Notes under the pieces: model-generated | Told to the model about the DNA's origin: nothing | The model's database searches: none | What the model saw: the letters and a program-made list of their open reading frames with translations, nothing else | Shown: positions 27,752 through 36,992 of the stretch, piece by piece | Layout of the letters: each line of letters begins with the position of its first letter | Position numbering within the stretch: position 1 is the stretch's first letter | Program-made: the position numbers and the translations under genes | DNA from: an uncultured Clostridia bacterium | GTDB taxonomy: Bacteria; Bacillota; Clostridia; TANB77; CAG-508 | Assembly: GCA_928721915.1 (NCBI GenBank) | Contig: CAKMVZ010000001.1 | Span: 558,001 to 622,000 of the forward strand | Reading direction: 5' to 3' | DNA: 64,000 nt

Positions 27752-28792
27752 ATGAGCAATAACCAAATAACAAAACAACCAGAAGAATCATATAAAATAA
27801 TTAGAAATAGTGTGTTAACAGCACAATCAAAAGTATATACTGCTGTTAATTCAGCAATGGTACAAGCATATTGGGAGATTGGACAAGAAATACATAAGGC
27901 ATGTGGAGAAAATGATAGAGCTGAATATGGTAAGAAATTATTGGAATATTTATCTAAACATTTAACAAAAGAATTTGGAAAAGGTTTTACTGTCGCAAAT
28001 TTGAAAAATATGAGGCAGTTTTATCGTACTTTTCCAATTCGCCAGACACTGTCTAGCGAATTGAGTTGGTCACATTATAATTTATTAATGAGAATTGAAG
28101 ATAATAAAGCAAGAGAGTTTTATGCTAATGAAAGTGTAAAAGGCAATTGGAGTGTAAGACAATTAAAAAGACAAATAGGAGTATTTTATTATGAAAGATT
28201 ATTAGCAAGCCAAGATAAAGATTCAATTAAAAATGAAATAGGATTACCAGAAAAAGTAGAGCCTAAGAATATTATAAGAGATCCATATGTATTAGAATTT
28301 TTAGGGTTAGAAGGAAAGAAAAATTTTTATGAAAAAGACTTAGAACAAGCAATAATAGACCATTTACAAAAATTTCTATTAGAATTAGGAAGGGGATTTT
28401 CTTTTGTAGCAAGACAGCAGAAAATAACTTTTGATGGAAGACATTTCTTTATTGATTTAGTGTTTTACAACTATATATTAAAATGTTTTGTAATAATAGA
28501 TTTAAAATTGGGGGATTTAACACATCAAGATTTAGGACAAATGCAAATGTATGTTAATTATTATACAAGAGAAATGATGAATGAAGGAGATAATCCGCCT
28601 ATTGGAATCGTACTTTGTGCAGATAAAAGTGACCAAGTTGTAAAATATACTTTGCCAGAAGATAACAATCAAATTTTTGCTTCAAAGTATAAGTTATATT
28701 TACCAACAGAAGAAGAATTTAAGAAAGAATTAAATTTAGATAACTATGTAAAAAAGGAAGAAAATGAAAGTCAGAACGATGTGAAAATATGA
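27752..28792 (+). CDS. DUF1016/YhcG-family PD-(D/E)XK nuclease
   Basis: 346 aa. N-terminal DUF1016_N: YWEIGQEIHKACGENDRAEYG and FTVANLKNMRQFYRTFP. C-terminal nuclease domain: FFIDLVFYNYILKCFVIIDLKLGDLTHQD, with the Asp and the DLK of the PD-(D/E)XK core, then MQMYVNYYTRE. ATG 27752 has RBS GAGGAGG. Homologues are often carried beside restriction-modification systems or in defence islands; exact role unsettled. Complete. Confidence 0.85.
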   Translation: MSNNQITKQPEESYKIIRNSVLTAQSKVYTAVNSAMVQAYWEIGQEIHKACGENDRAEYGKKLLEYLSKHLTKEFGKGFTVANLKNMRQFYRTFPIRQTLSSELSWSHYNLLMRIEDNKAREFYANESVKGNWSVRQLKRQIGVFYYERLLASQDKDSIKNEIGLPEKVEPKNIIRDPYVLEFLGLEGKKNFYEKDLEQAIIDHLQKFLLELGRGFSFVARQQKITFDGRHFFIDLVFYNYILKCFVIIDLKLGDLTHQDLGQMQMYVNYYTREMMNEGDNPPIGIVLCADKSDQVVKYTLPEDNNQIFASKYKLYLPTEEEFKKELNLDNYVKKEENESQNDVKI

Positions 28793-29504
28793 GTTAAATT
28801 ATCTGTGGAAAAAATAGAAAAAATCAATAATATAACTTGATTATATTATAACTAAACTATATAATAATTATGGTAAATAAAAAATATGTTGGCGACATTG
28901 TTGCCAATTTGTTGCCACAATATAAAAAAAGATAATTAGGATAATACAATAAATACTATATGTACTTTTTCATATAAATCCTTTAAATTAAGAAATACCA
29001 ATAGTACAGATAATATCGTATATACTTATCTTTCCACTAATTCTATGACAAGGAAGAAGTTTATCTTTTGTACTAATTAAAAAAAGAAATTAATTTACCA
29101 CACTGACGTAAAACGTCAGAATGTTTTTTAATGTTCTAAGGTACGCGTTCAAAAAGTAGGTTGTTTTGATAAATTTATTAAGGGCTTTGGATATTTTTCA
29201 AAGCTCTTTTGTTATTATTATGACGTAAAATGTCATAATATTTTTTTAATAAATTTCATAAATATTTTAAAAAATCTATTTACAATTTAAAATTAGCATG
29301 ATAAAATACTTGCAATTTAATTTTTGCATATTTTAATATGCAATTTCAAATATTGTTTTATTCAAAAAACAATTTAATTCTAAAGGCTCATTTCTAGCCG
29401 TTTAACTTCAATTTATAATATTGAAATTAAAAACATACAAAGAAAAATATTAGTACAAGGAGAATATGCGTAATGTTTGTATGTTCATTATGCATAAATA
29501 GAAT
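28793..29504. other. Long spacer with repeats and a promoter
   Basis: It holds TTGTTGCCAATTTGTTGCCAC (two repeats, about 28898), palindrome family 2 at 29103-29119 and a degenerate copy at 29221, a stem AAGGGCTTTGG/CAAAGCTCTTTT (about 29179), and a promoter TTTACA-17-TAAAAT (about 29278-29306) for the nuclease at 29505. No coding sequence recognised. Confidence 0.5.
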
Positions 29505-30440
29505 ATGAATAATGAATTAAAAAATAAAACAGAAGTAAAAAATAATGCAGTAGTGCCAACAAATGATTTTGTATTTAAAAGAATATTTGGAAGGGAGGGA
29601 AATGAGAGAATAACAAAGAGTTTATTAAGTAGTATATTAGAAGAAGAGATAACATCAATAAATTTAAAAGGAAATACAATAATGGATGGAGATATATTAA
29701 GTGATAAATCAAATGTATTAGATATAAGGGCTGAGATAAATGGAAAAGTAGAAATAGATATCGAAATGCAAGTAGCAACACAAAATTATATAGAAGAAAG
29801 ATTGCTATATTATTGGTCAAAACTATATTCTAGAACAGTATCAAAAGGAGAGAGTTATGAAAAAACTAAAAGGACAGTTGCAATATTAATAACAGATTTT
29901 GAAATAAAAAGTAAGAAGAATAAACCATATTATCATTTCAGATATAAAGCAGTAGACGTAAAAAATTTGAAAAAAATAGAAGAGGTTTATGAAAGTATAT
30001 TGACAGAGGATTTTGAAATTGATATTATAGAGTTACCGAAGATAAAAAAACTTGATATAAAAAATATAAAAGATAAAAAGTCAAGAGAATTAATATCGTG
30101 GGCTAATTTTTTAATAAATCCAGATAGTACGGGGGTGGGCGAAATGGCTGAAATAAAAGAAGCAAAAGAAGAACTAGAAAAAATAAGATTAGACGAGATA
30201 GAGTCATGGCGAGCAGAAATGAGACAAAAATTTATAGCAGATGAAAAAGTAAGACGTATATCAGCATTAGAGGATGGAGAAGAAATAGGTGCTAGAAAAA
30301 AACAAATAGAGATAGCTAAAAGGATGTTAATAAAAAAAGAAAAAATTGATTACATAGTGGAAATAACAGATTTAAGTAAAGAAGAAGTGAAAGAAATAGA
30401 TAAAGAATTAAAAGAGTCACATAATAAAAAACAAAAATAA
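29505..30440 (+). CDS. Rpn/PD-(D/E)XK nuclease-family putative transposase
   Basis: 311 aa. NDFVFKRIFGREGNERITKSLLSSIL, LDIRAEINGKVEIDIEMQV and RLLYYWSKLYSRTV are the family landmarks; the D, E and Q of the nuclease core lie in this first half. The second half is a charged helical tail ending in a repeat-like KEEVKEIDKELKES. ATG with little RBS (AGAATATGA). Such genes are recombination-promoting nucleases (RpnA type) and are often numerous in clostridial genomes. Confidence 0.8.
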   Translation: MNNELKNKTEVKNNAVVPTNDFVFKRIFGREGNERITKSLLSSILEEEITSINLKGNTIMDGDILSDKSNVLDIRAEINGKVEIDIEMQVATQNYIEERLLYYWSKLYSRTVSKGESYEKTKRTVAILITDFEIKSKKNKPYYHFRYKAVDVKNLKKIEEVYESILTEDFEIDIIELPKIKKLDIKNIKDKKSRELISWANFLINPDSTGVGEMAEIKEAKEELEKIRLDEIESWRAEMRQKFIADEKVRRISALEDGEEIGARKKQIEIAKRMLIKKEKIDYIVEITDLSKEEVKEIDKELKESHNKKQK

Positions 30441-30751
30441 TTTATTAAATAAGTAATAAAAATAGTCTCTTAGAGAAAAAGTTTAAAGTAAAGTTTTCTT
30501 TAAGAGATTTTTTTTTAGCTTATGTTTTAAGGAACGTCAGACTGTCTAAAAATTTATTATACAAATTTTGACTTTTAATGTAGTGAGGTCAGTTTAAATA
30601 TGTAAAAAATAAATTTTATTAAAAATATGTGAATTTTATGTAAAAACCTTTGACTTTATACTATTAGGCTGATATAATTAACACGAATTTTGGTAAAAAA
30701 GGTTTATGGGTATCCTATAAAAAGCCTAAATATGTTAAATTTAAGGAGAAA
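30441..30751. other. Spacer with hairpin family 1 variant and the rfb promoter
   Basis: The hairpin GTCTCTTAGAGAAA...TTTCTTTAAGAGATTTTTTTT (30464-30518) acts as a terminator for the Rpn gene. TTTTAAGGAACGTCAGAC follows. The promoter lies at 30650-30678. Confidence 0.65.
30650..30678 (+). promoter_or_regulatory. Promoter of the rhamnose/polysaccharide cluster
   Basis: TTGACT, 17-bp spacer, TATAAT; about 75 bp upstream of rfbD. Confidence 0.75.
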
Positions 30752-30754
30752 ATG

Positions 30755-31615
30755 ATGAAAAAAGTACTTTTAATTGGAGCAGATGGAATGCTTGGAGGAG
30801 AATTAAAAGAAAGATTAGAAAAAAATTATGAGGTTTATGGAACTACTTTAGAAACTTTAGATATATGTGATAAAGAAGCGGTAATGAAAAAAGCAAAAGA
30901 AGTTAATCCTTATTTTGTTATAAATTGTGCTGCATATACAAATGTTGATGGATGTGAAGTAAATTATGAATTAGCAGAAAATGTTAATGGAAAAGCTTTA
31001 AGTAATATTGCAGAAGCAGTAAAAGAAGTTGGAGCTAAGCTGATTCATATTAGTACAGATTATGTATTTGATGGAAACTTAGATGTAAGTAAAGCTTATA
31101 CAGAGGATATGGAGCCAAACCCAGTAAGTGCTTATGGTAAAACTAAATTATTAGGAGAACAAAATGCAGCTAAGGCTGAAAAGTATTATATTTTAAGAAC
31201 TGCATGGCTTTATGGAATTCGTGGTAAAAATTTTGTTAAAACTATGCTTAAATTAAGTAAAGAAAGAGAAGAAATAACAGTTGTTTCAGATCAACATGGA
31301 AGCCCTACAACAACAACTGCATTATGTGAAATTATAGAACAAATTATGGAAAAAGAACCTGAATATGGAGTTTATCATTCAACTTGTGAAGGATTTACAA
31401 CTTGGTATGAATTTACATGTAAAATATTTGAATTAGCAGGAATTAAAACAAAAGTAACTCCTATTACTTCAAAAGAATATAAAGAAATGTATCCTGCATC
31501 TAGTGATAGACCATTTAATAGTCAATTATCAAAAGATAAATTACATAATATTGGAATATATCCAAAAGAATATGTTCAAGGTTTGAAAGAATATTTAAAG
31601 GAGGAATTGAAGTAA
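30755..31615 (+). CDS. rfbD: dTDP-4-dehydrorhamnose reductase
   Basis: Last step of dTDP-L-rhamnose synthesis. SDR-type Rossmann motif IGADGMLGGEL at the N-terminus, HISTDYVFDG, and catalytic YGKTKLLGE. 286 aa. ATG 30752 or 30755 behind AAGGAG. It opens the cluster and overlaps rfbA by TAATG. Together the four rfb genes supply dTDP-rhamnose to the glycosyltransferases downstream. Confidence 0.92.
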   Translation: MKKVLLIGADGMLGGELKERLEKNYEVYGTTLETLDICDKEAVMKKAKEVNPYFVINCAAYTNVDGCEVNYELAENVNGKALSNIAEAVKEVGAKLIHISTDYVFDGNLDVSKAYTEDMEPNPVSAYGKTKLLGEQNAAKAEKYYILRTAWLYGIRGKNFVKTMLKLSKEREEITVVSDQHGSPTTTTALCEIIEQIMEKEPEYGVYHSTCEGFTTWYEFTCKIFELAGIKTKVTPITSKEYKEMYPASSDRPFNSQLSKDKLHNIGIYPKEYVQGLKEYLKEELK

Positions 31616-32529
31616 TGAAGGGAATTATTTTAGCAGGTGGAAGCGCTACAAGATTATATCCTATAACTTTAGCAGTTTCTAAACAAATGTTACCAGTATA
31701 TGATAAACCGATGATTTATTATCCATTATCTTTGCTTATGATGGCTGGAATTAGAGAAGTATTAATAATTTCAACACCAGTTCATTTACCAGCTTTTGAA
31801 AGTTTATTAGGTGATGGATCTGATTTAGGTATGAAATTACAATATAAAGTTCAAGAAAAACCAGTAGGATTAGCTGATGCTTTTAGATTAGGAGAAGATT
31901 TTATTGAAAATGATAGTGTTGCTCTTATTTTAGGAGATAATATGATTTATGGTTCAAGATTAGAAAGATTACTTAAAGCTGCAAGTAACCTAAAAGAAGG
32001 AGGAGTAATTTTTGGATATAAAGTAGCAGATCCTACAAGTTATGGTGTTGTTGAGATTGATGATGAAGGAAATGCAATATCAATAGAAGAAAAACCAGAA
32101 AATCCAAAATCAGATTTAGCAGTTCCAGGAATTTATTTTTATGATAATGAAGTAGTAGAAATCGCAAAAAATATAAAGCCATCTGCTAGAGGAGAAATTG
32201 AAATAACAGACGTAAACGAAGTTTATATGAAAAAAGGAAAATTAAAAGTTATACCATTAGGAACAGGTTATGCTTGGTTTGATACAGGAACAGCTGATAG
32301 ATTAGCTGATGCTTCTGATTTTGTTAAAGCAATAGAATTAAGACAAGGAACACAAATTGCTTGCTTAGAAGAATATGCTTATAAAAATGGTTGGATAACA
32401 AAAGATATTGTTATGAAACATGTTGAGAAATACAAAAAAACAGAATATGGAAAATATTTAAAACGTGTTATTGAAGAAAAACCAAATGCATATAAAAATA
32501 TTTTTGATGGGGCTTTATTTAAAGACTAA
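31615..32529 (+). CDS. rfbA: Glucose-1-phosphate thymidylyltransferase
   Basis: First enzyme of dTDP-rhamnose synthesis: dTTP + glucose-1-P to dTDP-glucose. MKGIILAGGSATRLYPIT and SKQMLPVYDKPMIYYP are the nucleotide-binding signature; GDNMIYG and GYAWFDTGT also fit. 304 aa, slightly longer than the usual 290 by a C-terminal tail. Overlaps rfbD; followed by a terminator-like hairpin. Confidence 0.93.
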   Translation: MKGIILAGGSATRLYPITLAVSKQMLPVYDKPMIYYPLSLLMMAGIREVLIISTPVHLPAFESLLGDGSDLGMKLQYKVQEKPVGLADAFRLGEDFIENDSVALILGDNMIYGSRLERLLKAASNLKEGGVIFGYKVADPTSYGVVEIDDEGNAISIEEKPENPKSDLAVPGIYFYDNEVVEIAKNIKPSARGEIEITDVNEVYMKKGKLKVIPLGTGYAWFDTGTADRLADASDFVKAIELRQGTQIACLEEYAYKNGWITKDIVMKHVEKYKKTEYGKYLKRVIEEKPNAYKNIFDGALFKD

Positions 32530-32540
32530 TATATAAAAAA

Positions 32541-32568
32541 GGGGCAATTTAAAACTTTGCCTCTTTAT
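32541..32568 (+). terminator. Hairpin after rfbA
   Basis: GGGGCAA...TTGCCTC stem then TTTATTTATTT. Partial terminator between rfbA and rfbC. Confidence 0.6.
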
Positions 32569-32611
32569 TTATTTAAATTCTTAGAATAAAATGTTTTGTA
32601 TGATTTTTGGG

Positions 32612-32640
32612 TTGAAAAAGAAAGAATTTTGTGATATAAA
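32612..32640 (+). promoter_or_regulatory. Internal promoter before rfbC
   Basis: TTGAAA, 17-bp spacer, TATAAA. Confidence 0.55.
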
Positions 32641-32676
32641 TAAAAATGATTATTTTTAGGAAAGGACATTTAAAAT

Positions 32677-33261
32677 ATGGGAAAATTTAAGAAAATTGAA
32701 ACTAGTATAGATGGTGTCTATATTATTGAACCAACAGTGTTTGGAGATAATAGAGGATATTTTATGGAAACATATAGTAAACCAGATTTTGCAGAACTTG
32801 GATTAAATTATGATTTTGTTCAAGATAATCAATCAAAATCTAAAAAGGGAGTTTTAAGAGGATTGCATTTTCAAAAAGAAAATACACAAGCTAAACTTGT
32901 TAGATGTATAAAAGGAGAAGTTTTTGATGTTGCAGTTGATTTAAGACCTGGAAGTAAAACTTATGGAAAATGGGAAGGTGTTATAATTTCAGAAGAAAAT
33001 AAGAGAATGTTTATGATTCCAAGAGGTTTTGCACATGGATTTTTAGTTTTATCAGAAGAGGCAGAATTTATGTATAAATGTGATGATGTATATAATCATG
33101 AAGCTGAAGGCGGATTAAAATGGGATGATAAGGATGTTGGAATAGTTTGGCCAGAAGTTCCAGGAATGAAACCTGAAGAATATATAACTTCTGAAAAAGA
33201 TGCAAAATGGCCAAGTTTAGAAGAGCTTAAGAAAACAGACTTATTTAAAAATTTAAAATAA
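32677..33261 (+). CDS. rfbC: dTDP-4-dehydrorhamnose 3,5-epimerase
   Basis: Third enzyme of the pathway, a cupin-fold epimerase. DNRGYFMETYSKPDF, QSKSKKGVLRGLHFQKE (catalytic His), VFDVAVDLRPGSKTYG and PRGFAHGFLVLSEEAEFMYK are diagnostic. 194 aa. RBS GGAAAGG. Own promoter upstream, then 27 bp to rfbB. Confidence 0.94.
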   Translation: MGKFKKIETSIDGVYIIEPTVFGDNRGYFMETYSKPDFAELGLNYDFVQDNQSKSKKGVLRGLHFQKENTQAKLVRCIKGEVFDVAVDLRPGSKTYGKWEGVIISEENKRMFMIPRGFAHGFLVLSEEAEFMYKCDDVYNHEAEGGLKWDDKDVGIVWPEVPGMKPEEYITSEKDAKWPSLEELKKTDLFKNLK

Positions 33262-33288
33262 TTTTTATAAAAGAAAGGATAAAGAAAA

Positions 33289-34260
33289 ATGAAAAATATT
33301 TTAGTAACAGGTGCTGCAGGTTTTATAGGAGCAAACTTTGCAGAATTAATGGTAAAAAAATATGAAGGAAAATACAATATAATTGTTTTTGATAAATTAA
33401 CTTATGCTGGAAATTTACATAATTTAGATAATATAAAAGATAAAATTACATTTGTAAAAGGAGATATTTGTGACTTTGAATTTGTAAAAGAAACATTTAA
33501 AAAATATGATATAGACGCAGTTGTCCATTTTGCTGCTGAATCTCATGTTGATAACAGTATTAAAAATCCATTTATATTTACACACACAAATGTAATTGGA
33601 ACACATACTTTGCTAGAAGCTGCAAAACAAATTTGGGGAGAAGGAAGCGAAAATAAATTTGTTCATGTTTCAACAGATGAAGTTTATGGAACTTTAGGTG
33701 AAACTGGTTACTTTACAGAGACTTCTCCAATTAAACCAAATAGTCCGTATTCTGCTTCAAAAGCGTCATCTGATTTAATTGCTTTAGCATATAGTGAAAC
33801 TTTTAAAATGAATGTTAGTGTAACAAATTGTTCAAATAATTATGGTCCATATCAACATCATGAAAAATTAATTCCACATATGATATCAAAGGCTTTAAAA
33901 AATGAAAAATTACCAGTTTATGGAGAAGGAAAAAATATTAGAGATTGGCTTTATGTGGAAGATCATTGCGAAGCAATAGATATTATTTTACATAAAGGTA
34001 GAAAAGGTGAAAGATATAATATTGGTGGACATAATGAAAAAAGAAATATTGAAATTGTAAAATTAATTTTAGAAAGATTAGGAAAATCAGAGGATTTAAT
34101 AGAATATGTTACAGATAGAAAAGGTCATGACTATAGATATGCAATAGATCCAACAAAATTAAAAGAAGAATTCGGTTGGGCACCTAAAACAATGTTTAAA
34201 GATGGAATAGTTAAAACAATAGACTGGTATTTAGCACATCCAGAATATTTAGAAAAATAG
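33289..34260 (+). CDS. rfbB: dTDP-glucose 4,6-dehydratase
   Basis: Second enzyme of the pathway. NAD-binding VTGAAGFIGANF, HFAAESHVDNS, catalytic STDEVYG and YSASKASSD, then NCSNNYGPYQHHEKLIP. 323 aa. RBS AAAGGAT. Ends 8 bp before the next glycosyltransferase. Confidence 0.95.
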   Translation: MKNILVTGAAGFIGANFAELMVKKYEGKYNIIVFDKLTYAGNLHNLDNIKDKITFVKGDICDFEFVKETFKKYDIDAVVHFAAESHVDNSIKNPFIFTHTNVIGTHTLLEAAKQIWGEGSENKFVHVSTDEVYGTLGETGYFTETSPIKPNSPYSASKASSDLIALAYSETFKMNVSVTNCSNNYGPYQHHEKLIPHMISKALKNEKLPVYGEGKNIRDWLYVEDHCEAIDIILHKGRKGERYNIGGHNEKRNIEIVKLILERLGKSEDLIEYVTDRKGHDYRYAIDPTKLKEEFGWAPKTMFKDGIVKTIDWYLAHPEYLEK

Positions 34261-34268
34261 GAGTCAAA

Positions 34269-35192
34269 ATGGATAAAATTTCAGTAATAATTTCTTGTTA
34301 TAATGAAGAAAAATCTGTACCATTATTTTATGAAGCTATCGAAAAAGCTATAAAAGATATTGATGCAGAATTTGAATATATTTTTGTTGATGATGGTTCA
34401 AAAGATAATACGTTAAAAATTATAAAAGATTTAAGTTCTCAAGATGAAAAAGTAAGATATATTTCTTTTTCAAGAAATTTTGGAAAAGAAGCAGCAATGT
34501 TTGCAGGTTTAGAAGCGGCAAACGGTAATTATGTTGCTTTAATGGATGCAGATTTGCAAGATCCACCAGAACTTTTAAAAGAAATGTATTCATCTATTAA
34601 AACTGAAGATTATGATTGTGTTGCAACAAGAAGAGTTACAAGAAAAGGTGAACCATTTATAAGAAGTTTATTTTCAAGAATGTTTTATAAAATAATAAAT
34701 AAAATGACAGATTTTGAAATGGTAGATGGTGCAAGAGATTTTAGGCTTATGACTTCTCAAGTAAAAGATGCCATAATTTCATTAAAAGAATATAATAGAT
34801 ATTCAAAAGGTTTGTTCCCTTTTGTAGGTTTTAAAACAAAATGGATTGAATATGAAAATGTAAAAAGAGCAGCAGGAGAAACCAAATGGTCTTTTTGGAA
34901 ACTAGTAAAATATGCTTTAGAAGGAATAACTGCATTTACTACAGCACCTCTTGCAATAGCTTCTATTATAGGTTTTTTATTTTGTATAATTTCAGGAGTA
35001 TTTATACTTATTATTATTATAAAAACTTTAGCTTTTGGGGATCCAACTTCTGGTTGGCCAAGTTTAGCCTGCATAATAATGTTTATGGGAGGAGTACAGC
35101 TTTTAAGTTTAGGTATAATTGGTCAGTATCTATCTAAAACTTATTTAGAAGTTAAAAAAAGACCAATATACATTGTTAAGGAGAAGAAATAA
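34269..35192 (+). CDS. GT2 glycosyltransferase with two C-terminal membrane helices (GtrB/DPM1-like)
   Basis: 307 aa. VIISCYNEEKSVPLFYEAIE, VDDGSKDNT and DADLQDPPELL mark a family-2 transferase acting on undecaprenyl or dolichyl phosphate; RYSKGLFPFVGFKT is typical for this subgroup. Two membrane segments at about residues 228-258 and 266-290. Probably makes a lipid-linked sugar donor. Its stop overlaps the ABC permease start (TAATG). Confidence 0.85.
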   Translation: MDKISVIISCYNEEKSVPLFYEAIEKAIKDIDAEFEYIFVDDGSKDNTLKIIKDLSSQDEKVRYISFSRNFGKEAAMFAGLEAANGNYVALMDADLQDPPELLKEMYSSIKTEDYDCVATRRVTRKGEPFIRSLFSRMFYKIINKMTDFEMVDGARDFRLMTSQVKDAIISLKEYNRYSKGLFPFVGFKTKWIEYENVKRAAGETKWSFWKLVKYALEGITAFTTAPLAIASIIGFLFCIISGVFILIIIIKTLAFGDPTSGWPSLACIIMFMGGVQLLSLGIIGQYLSKTYLEVKKRPIYIVKEKK

Positions 35193-35977
35193 TGGAATTT
35201 TTTAAATTACTAATAAAAGATAGAAAACTAGTTTTTCAACTTGGAAAAAATGATTTTAGAAATAGGTTTGCAAATACAAGTCTTGGTTCAATTTGGGGCT
35301 TTTTACAACCATTTGTGTTTATGCTAACTTATGTAATAGTATTTCAATATATTTTAAAAACAGGAAGTTCAGGAAATTACCCTTATGTAGTATGGTTCTT
35401 ACCTGGTATGTCAATGTGGATGTTTTGTAATGATGCTATTTTAAATGCAAGTAATTCAATTAGAAATTATAGTTATTTAGTAAAAAAAGTAGTATTTCCT
35501 GTTGATATTATACCAGTTATTTCACTTACATCATCAAGTTTTATAGGACTTTTTTTAGTATTAATTGCAGTTGTTGCAGCAAGTATTTTTGGATATTTTC
35601 CAAATTTACTTAATGTACTTTATATAGTATTTTGTGCATATTGTTTTATAATTGCTTTTACAAGATTTACATCAGCTTTAACAACATTAATACCAGATTT
35701 TTCACAACTTTTAAATATATTAATGCAGCTATTTATGTGGTTTACGCCAATTGTTTGGAATTTAAGTATGATTCAAGGAAAATTAGTATGCTTATTTAAA
35801 GCGTTTCCATTTACATATTTAGTAGAAGGAATGAGACAAGCTTTTATAAATTCTACTATAATAACAGAACATCATGGTTTATATACTTTTATATTCTGGG
35901 CAATAACAATTATATTATTTGTATGGGGAAATTATATATTTAAAAAAGCAAAAAAAGATTTCGCAGATGTACTATAA
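35192..35977 (+). CDS. Polysaccharide ABC exporter, permease subunit (Wzm/TagG type)
   Basis: 261 aa with about six membrane segments. NDFRNRFANTSLGSIWGFLQP near the N-terminus and FTYLVEGMRQAFIN near the end are typical of ABC-2 polysaccharide or teichoic-acid export permeases. Paired with the ATPase at 36993, with a glycosyltransferase between. Exports a lipid-linked glycan across the membrane. Confidence 0.88.
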   Translation: MEFFKLLIKDRKLVFQLGKNDFRNRFANTSLGSIWGFLQPFVFMLTYVIVFQYILKTGSSGNYPYVVWFLPGMSMWMFCNDAILNASNSIRNYSYLVKKVVFPVDIIPVISLTSSSFIGLFLVLIAVVAASIFGYFPNLLNVLYIVFCAYCFIIAFTRFTSALTTLIPDFSQLLNILMQLFMWFTPIVWNLSMIQGKLVCLFKAFPFTYLVEGMRQAFINSTIITEHHGLYTFIFWAITIILFVWGNYIFKKAKKDFADVL

Positions 35978-36008
35978 TTTGTAAACTTAAGAAGGAATGA
36001 TATAAAAA

Positions 36009-36989
36009 ATGGAAAAAATAAATATTTTAATGCCAACATATAATGGAAGATTATATTTAAGAAAGCAACTAGATTCTATTTTAAATCAAACTTTTAAAGA
36101 TTTTAGACTAATTATATCAGATGATGCTTCAACTGATAGTACTTTAAAAATTTTAAAAGAATATGAAGAAAAAGATAGTAGAATTGAAGTTTATGGACAT
36201 CAAAAAAATATGGGACTATCTAATAATATAGAATTTTTGATTGGTAAAGTAAGAAGCGAATTTTTTATGTTTGCTGATCAAGACGATGTTTGGGAATTAG
36301 ATAAAATTGAAAAAACATTTAATAAACTTCAAGAAACAAATAGCGATTTAGTTTTTACTGATTTAGAAGTAACAAATTCAAGGCTTAAAACAATTGCTCC
36401 ATCATATTGGAAACTTAAAGGATTTGAAAATAAAATAAAAAAATATAATAATTTTGAAAGTTTATATTTAAACAATTTTATAACAGGTTGTACAATGCTT
36501 GTTAAAAGTAAGTGGATAAATGATTTTTTACCAATACCAAAAACAAGTAAATATATATTATATGATTATTGGATTTCTTTAGTTATAAGTCAAAATGGAA
36601 AAATGGCTTATATAGATAGTCCTACTATAAAATATAGGCAACATAAGAAAAATCAAGTTGGCTCTAAAATGAAGTCAGAAGAATTAAATTCTTTAGATGA
36701 AATTAGAAATTTATTTATTGATGTTAAAATAGATCATTTTAAAACTTTTATTGTCAATGAGAATATATTTAAAAATAAAGAAATAATAAAATTAAATCAT
36801 GAAGCCTTAAATTATTTTGAAAAATTAAAAGAAGTAAAAAAGATTAATTTTTCAAATTGGAGTTTATTTTTTAAGCTTTATAAATATGAAGATTTTAGTT
36901 ACAAGATGAAAAACTTTTTAATTTTAAATATGCCAATGTTTGCAAGAATTTGCTATAAATTTGTGAAAAAAGAAAATAAAGAGGTTTAG
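36009..36989 (+). CDS. GT2 glycosyltransferase, rhamnosyltransferase-like
   Basis: 326 aa. NILMPTYNGRLYLRKQLDSI, SDDASTDST and FADQDDVWE form the family-2 donor and metal site. QHKKNQVG follows late in the catalytic domain. This layout is seen in rhamnosyltransferases, which fits dTDP-rhamnose genes next door. RBS AAGGAATG. Ends 3 bp before the ATPase gene. Confidence 0.82.
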   Translation: MEKINILMPTYNGRLYLRKQLDSILNQTFKDFRLIISDDASTDSTLKILKEYEEKDSRIEVYGHQKNMGLSNNIEFLIGKVRSEFFMFADQDDVWELDKIEKTFNKLQETNSDLVFTDLEVTNSRLKTIAPSYWKLKGFENKIKKYNNFESLYLNNFITGCTMLVKSKWINDFLPIPKTSKYILYDYWISLVISQNGKMAYIDSPTIKYRQHKKNQVGSKMKSEELNSLDEIRNLFIDVKIDHFKTFIVNENIFKNKEIIKLNHEALNYFEKLKEVKKINFSNWSLFFKLYKYEDFSYKMKNFLILNMPMFARICYKFVKKENKEV

Positions 36990-36992
36990 AAT

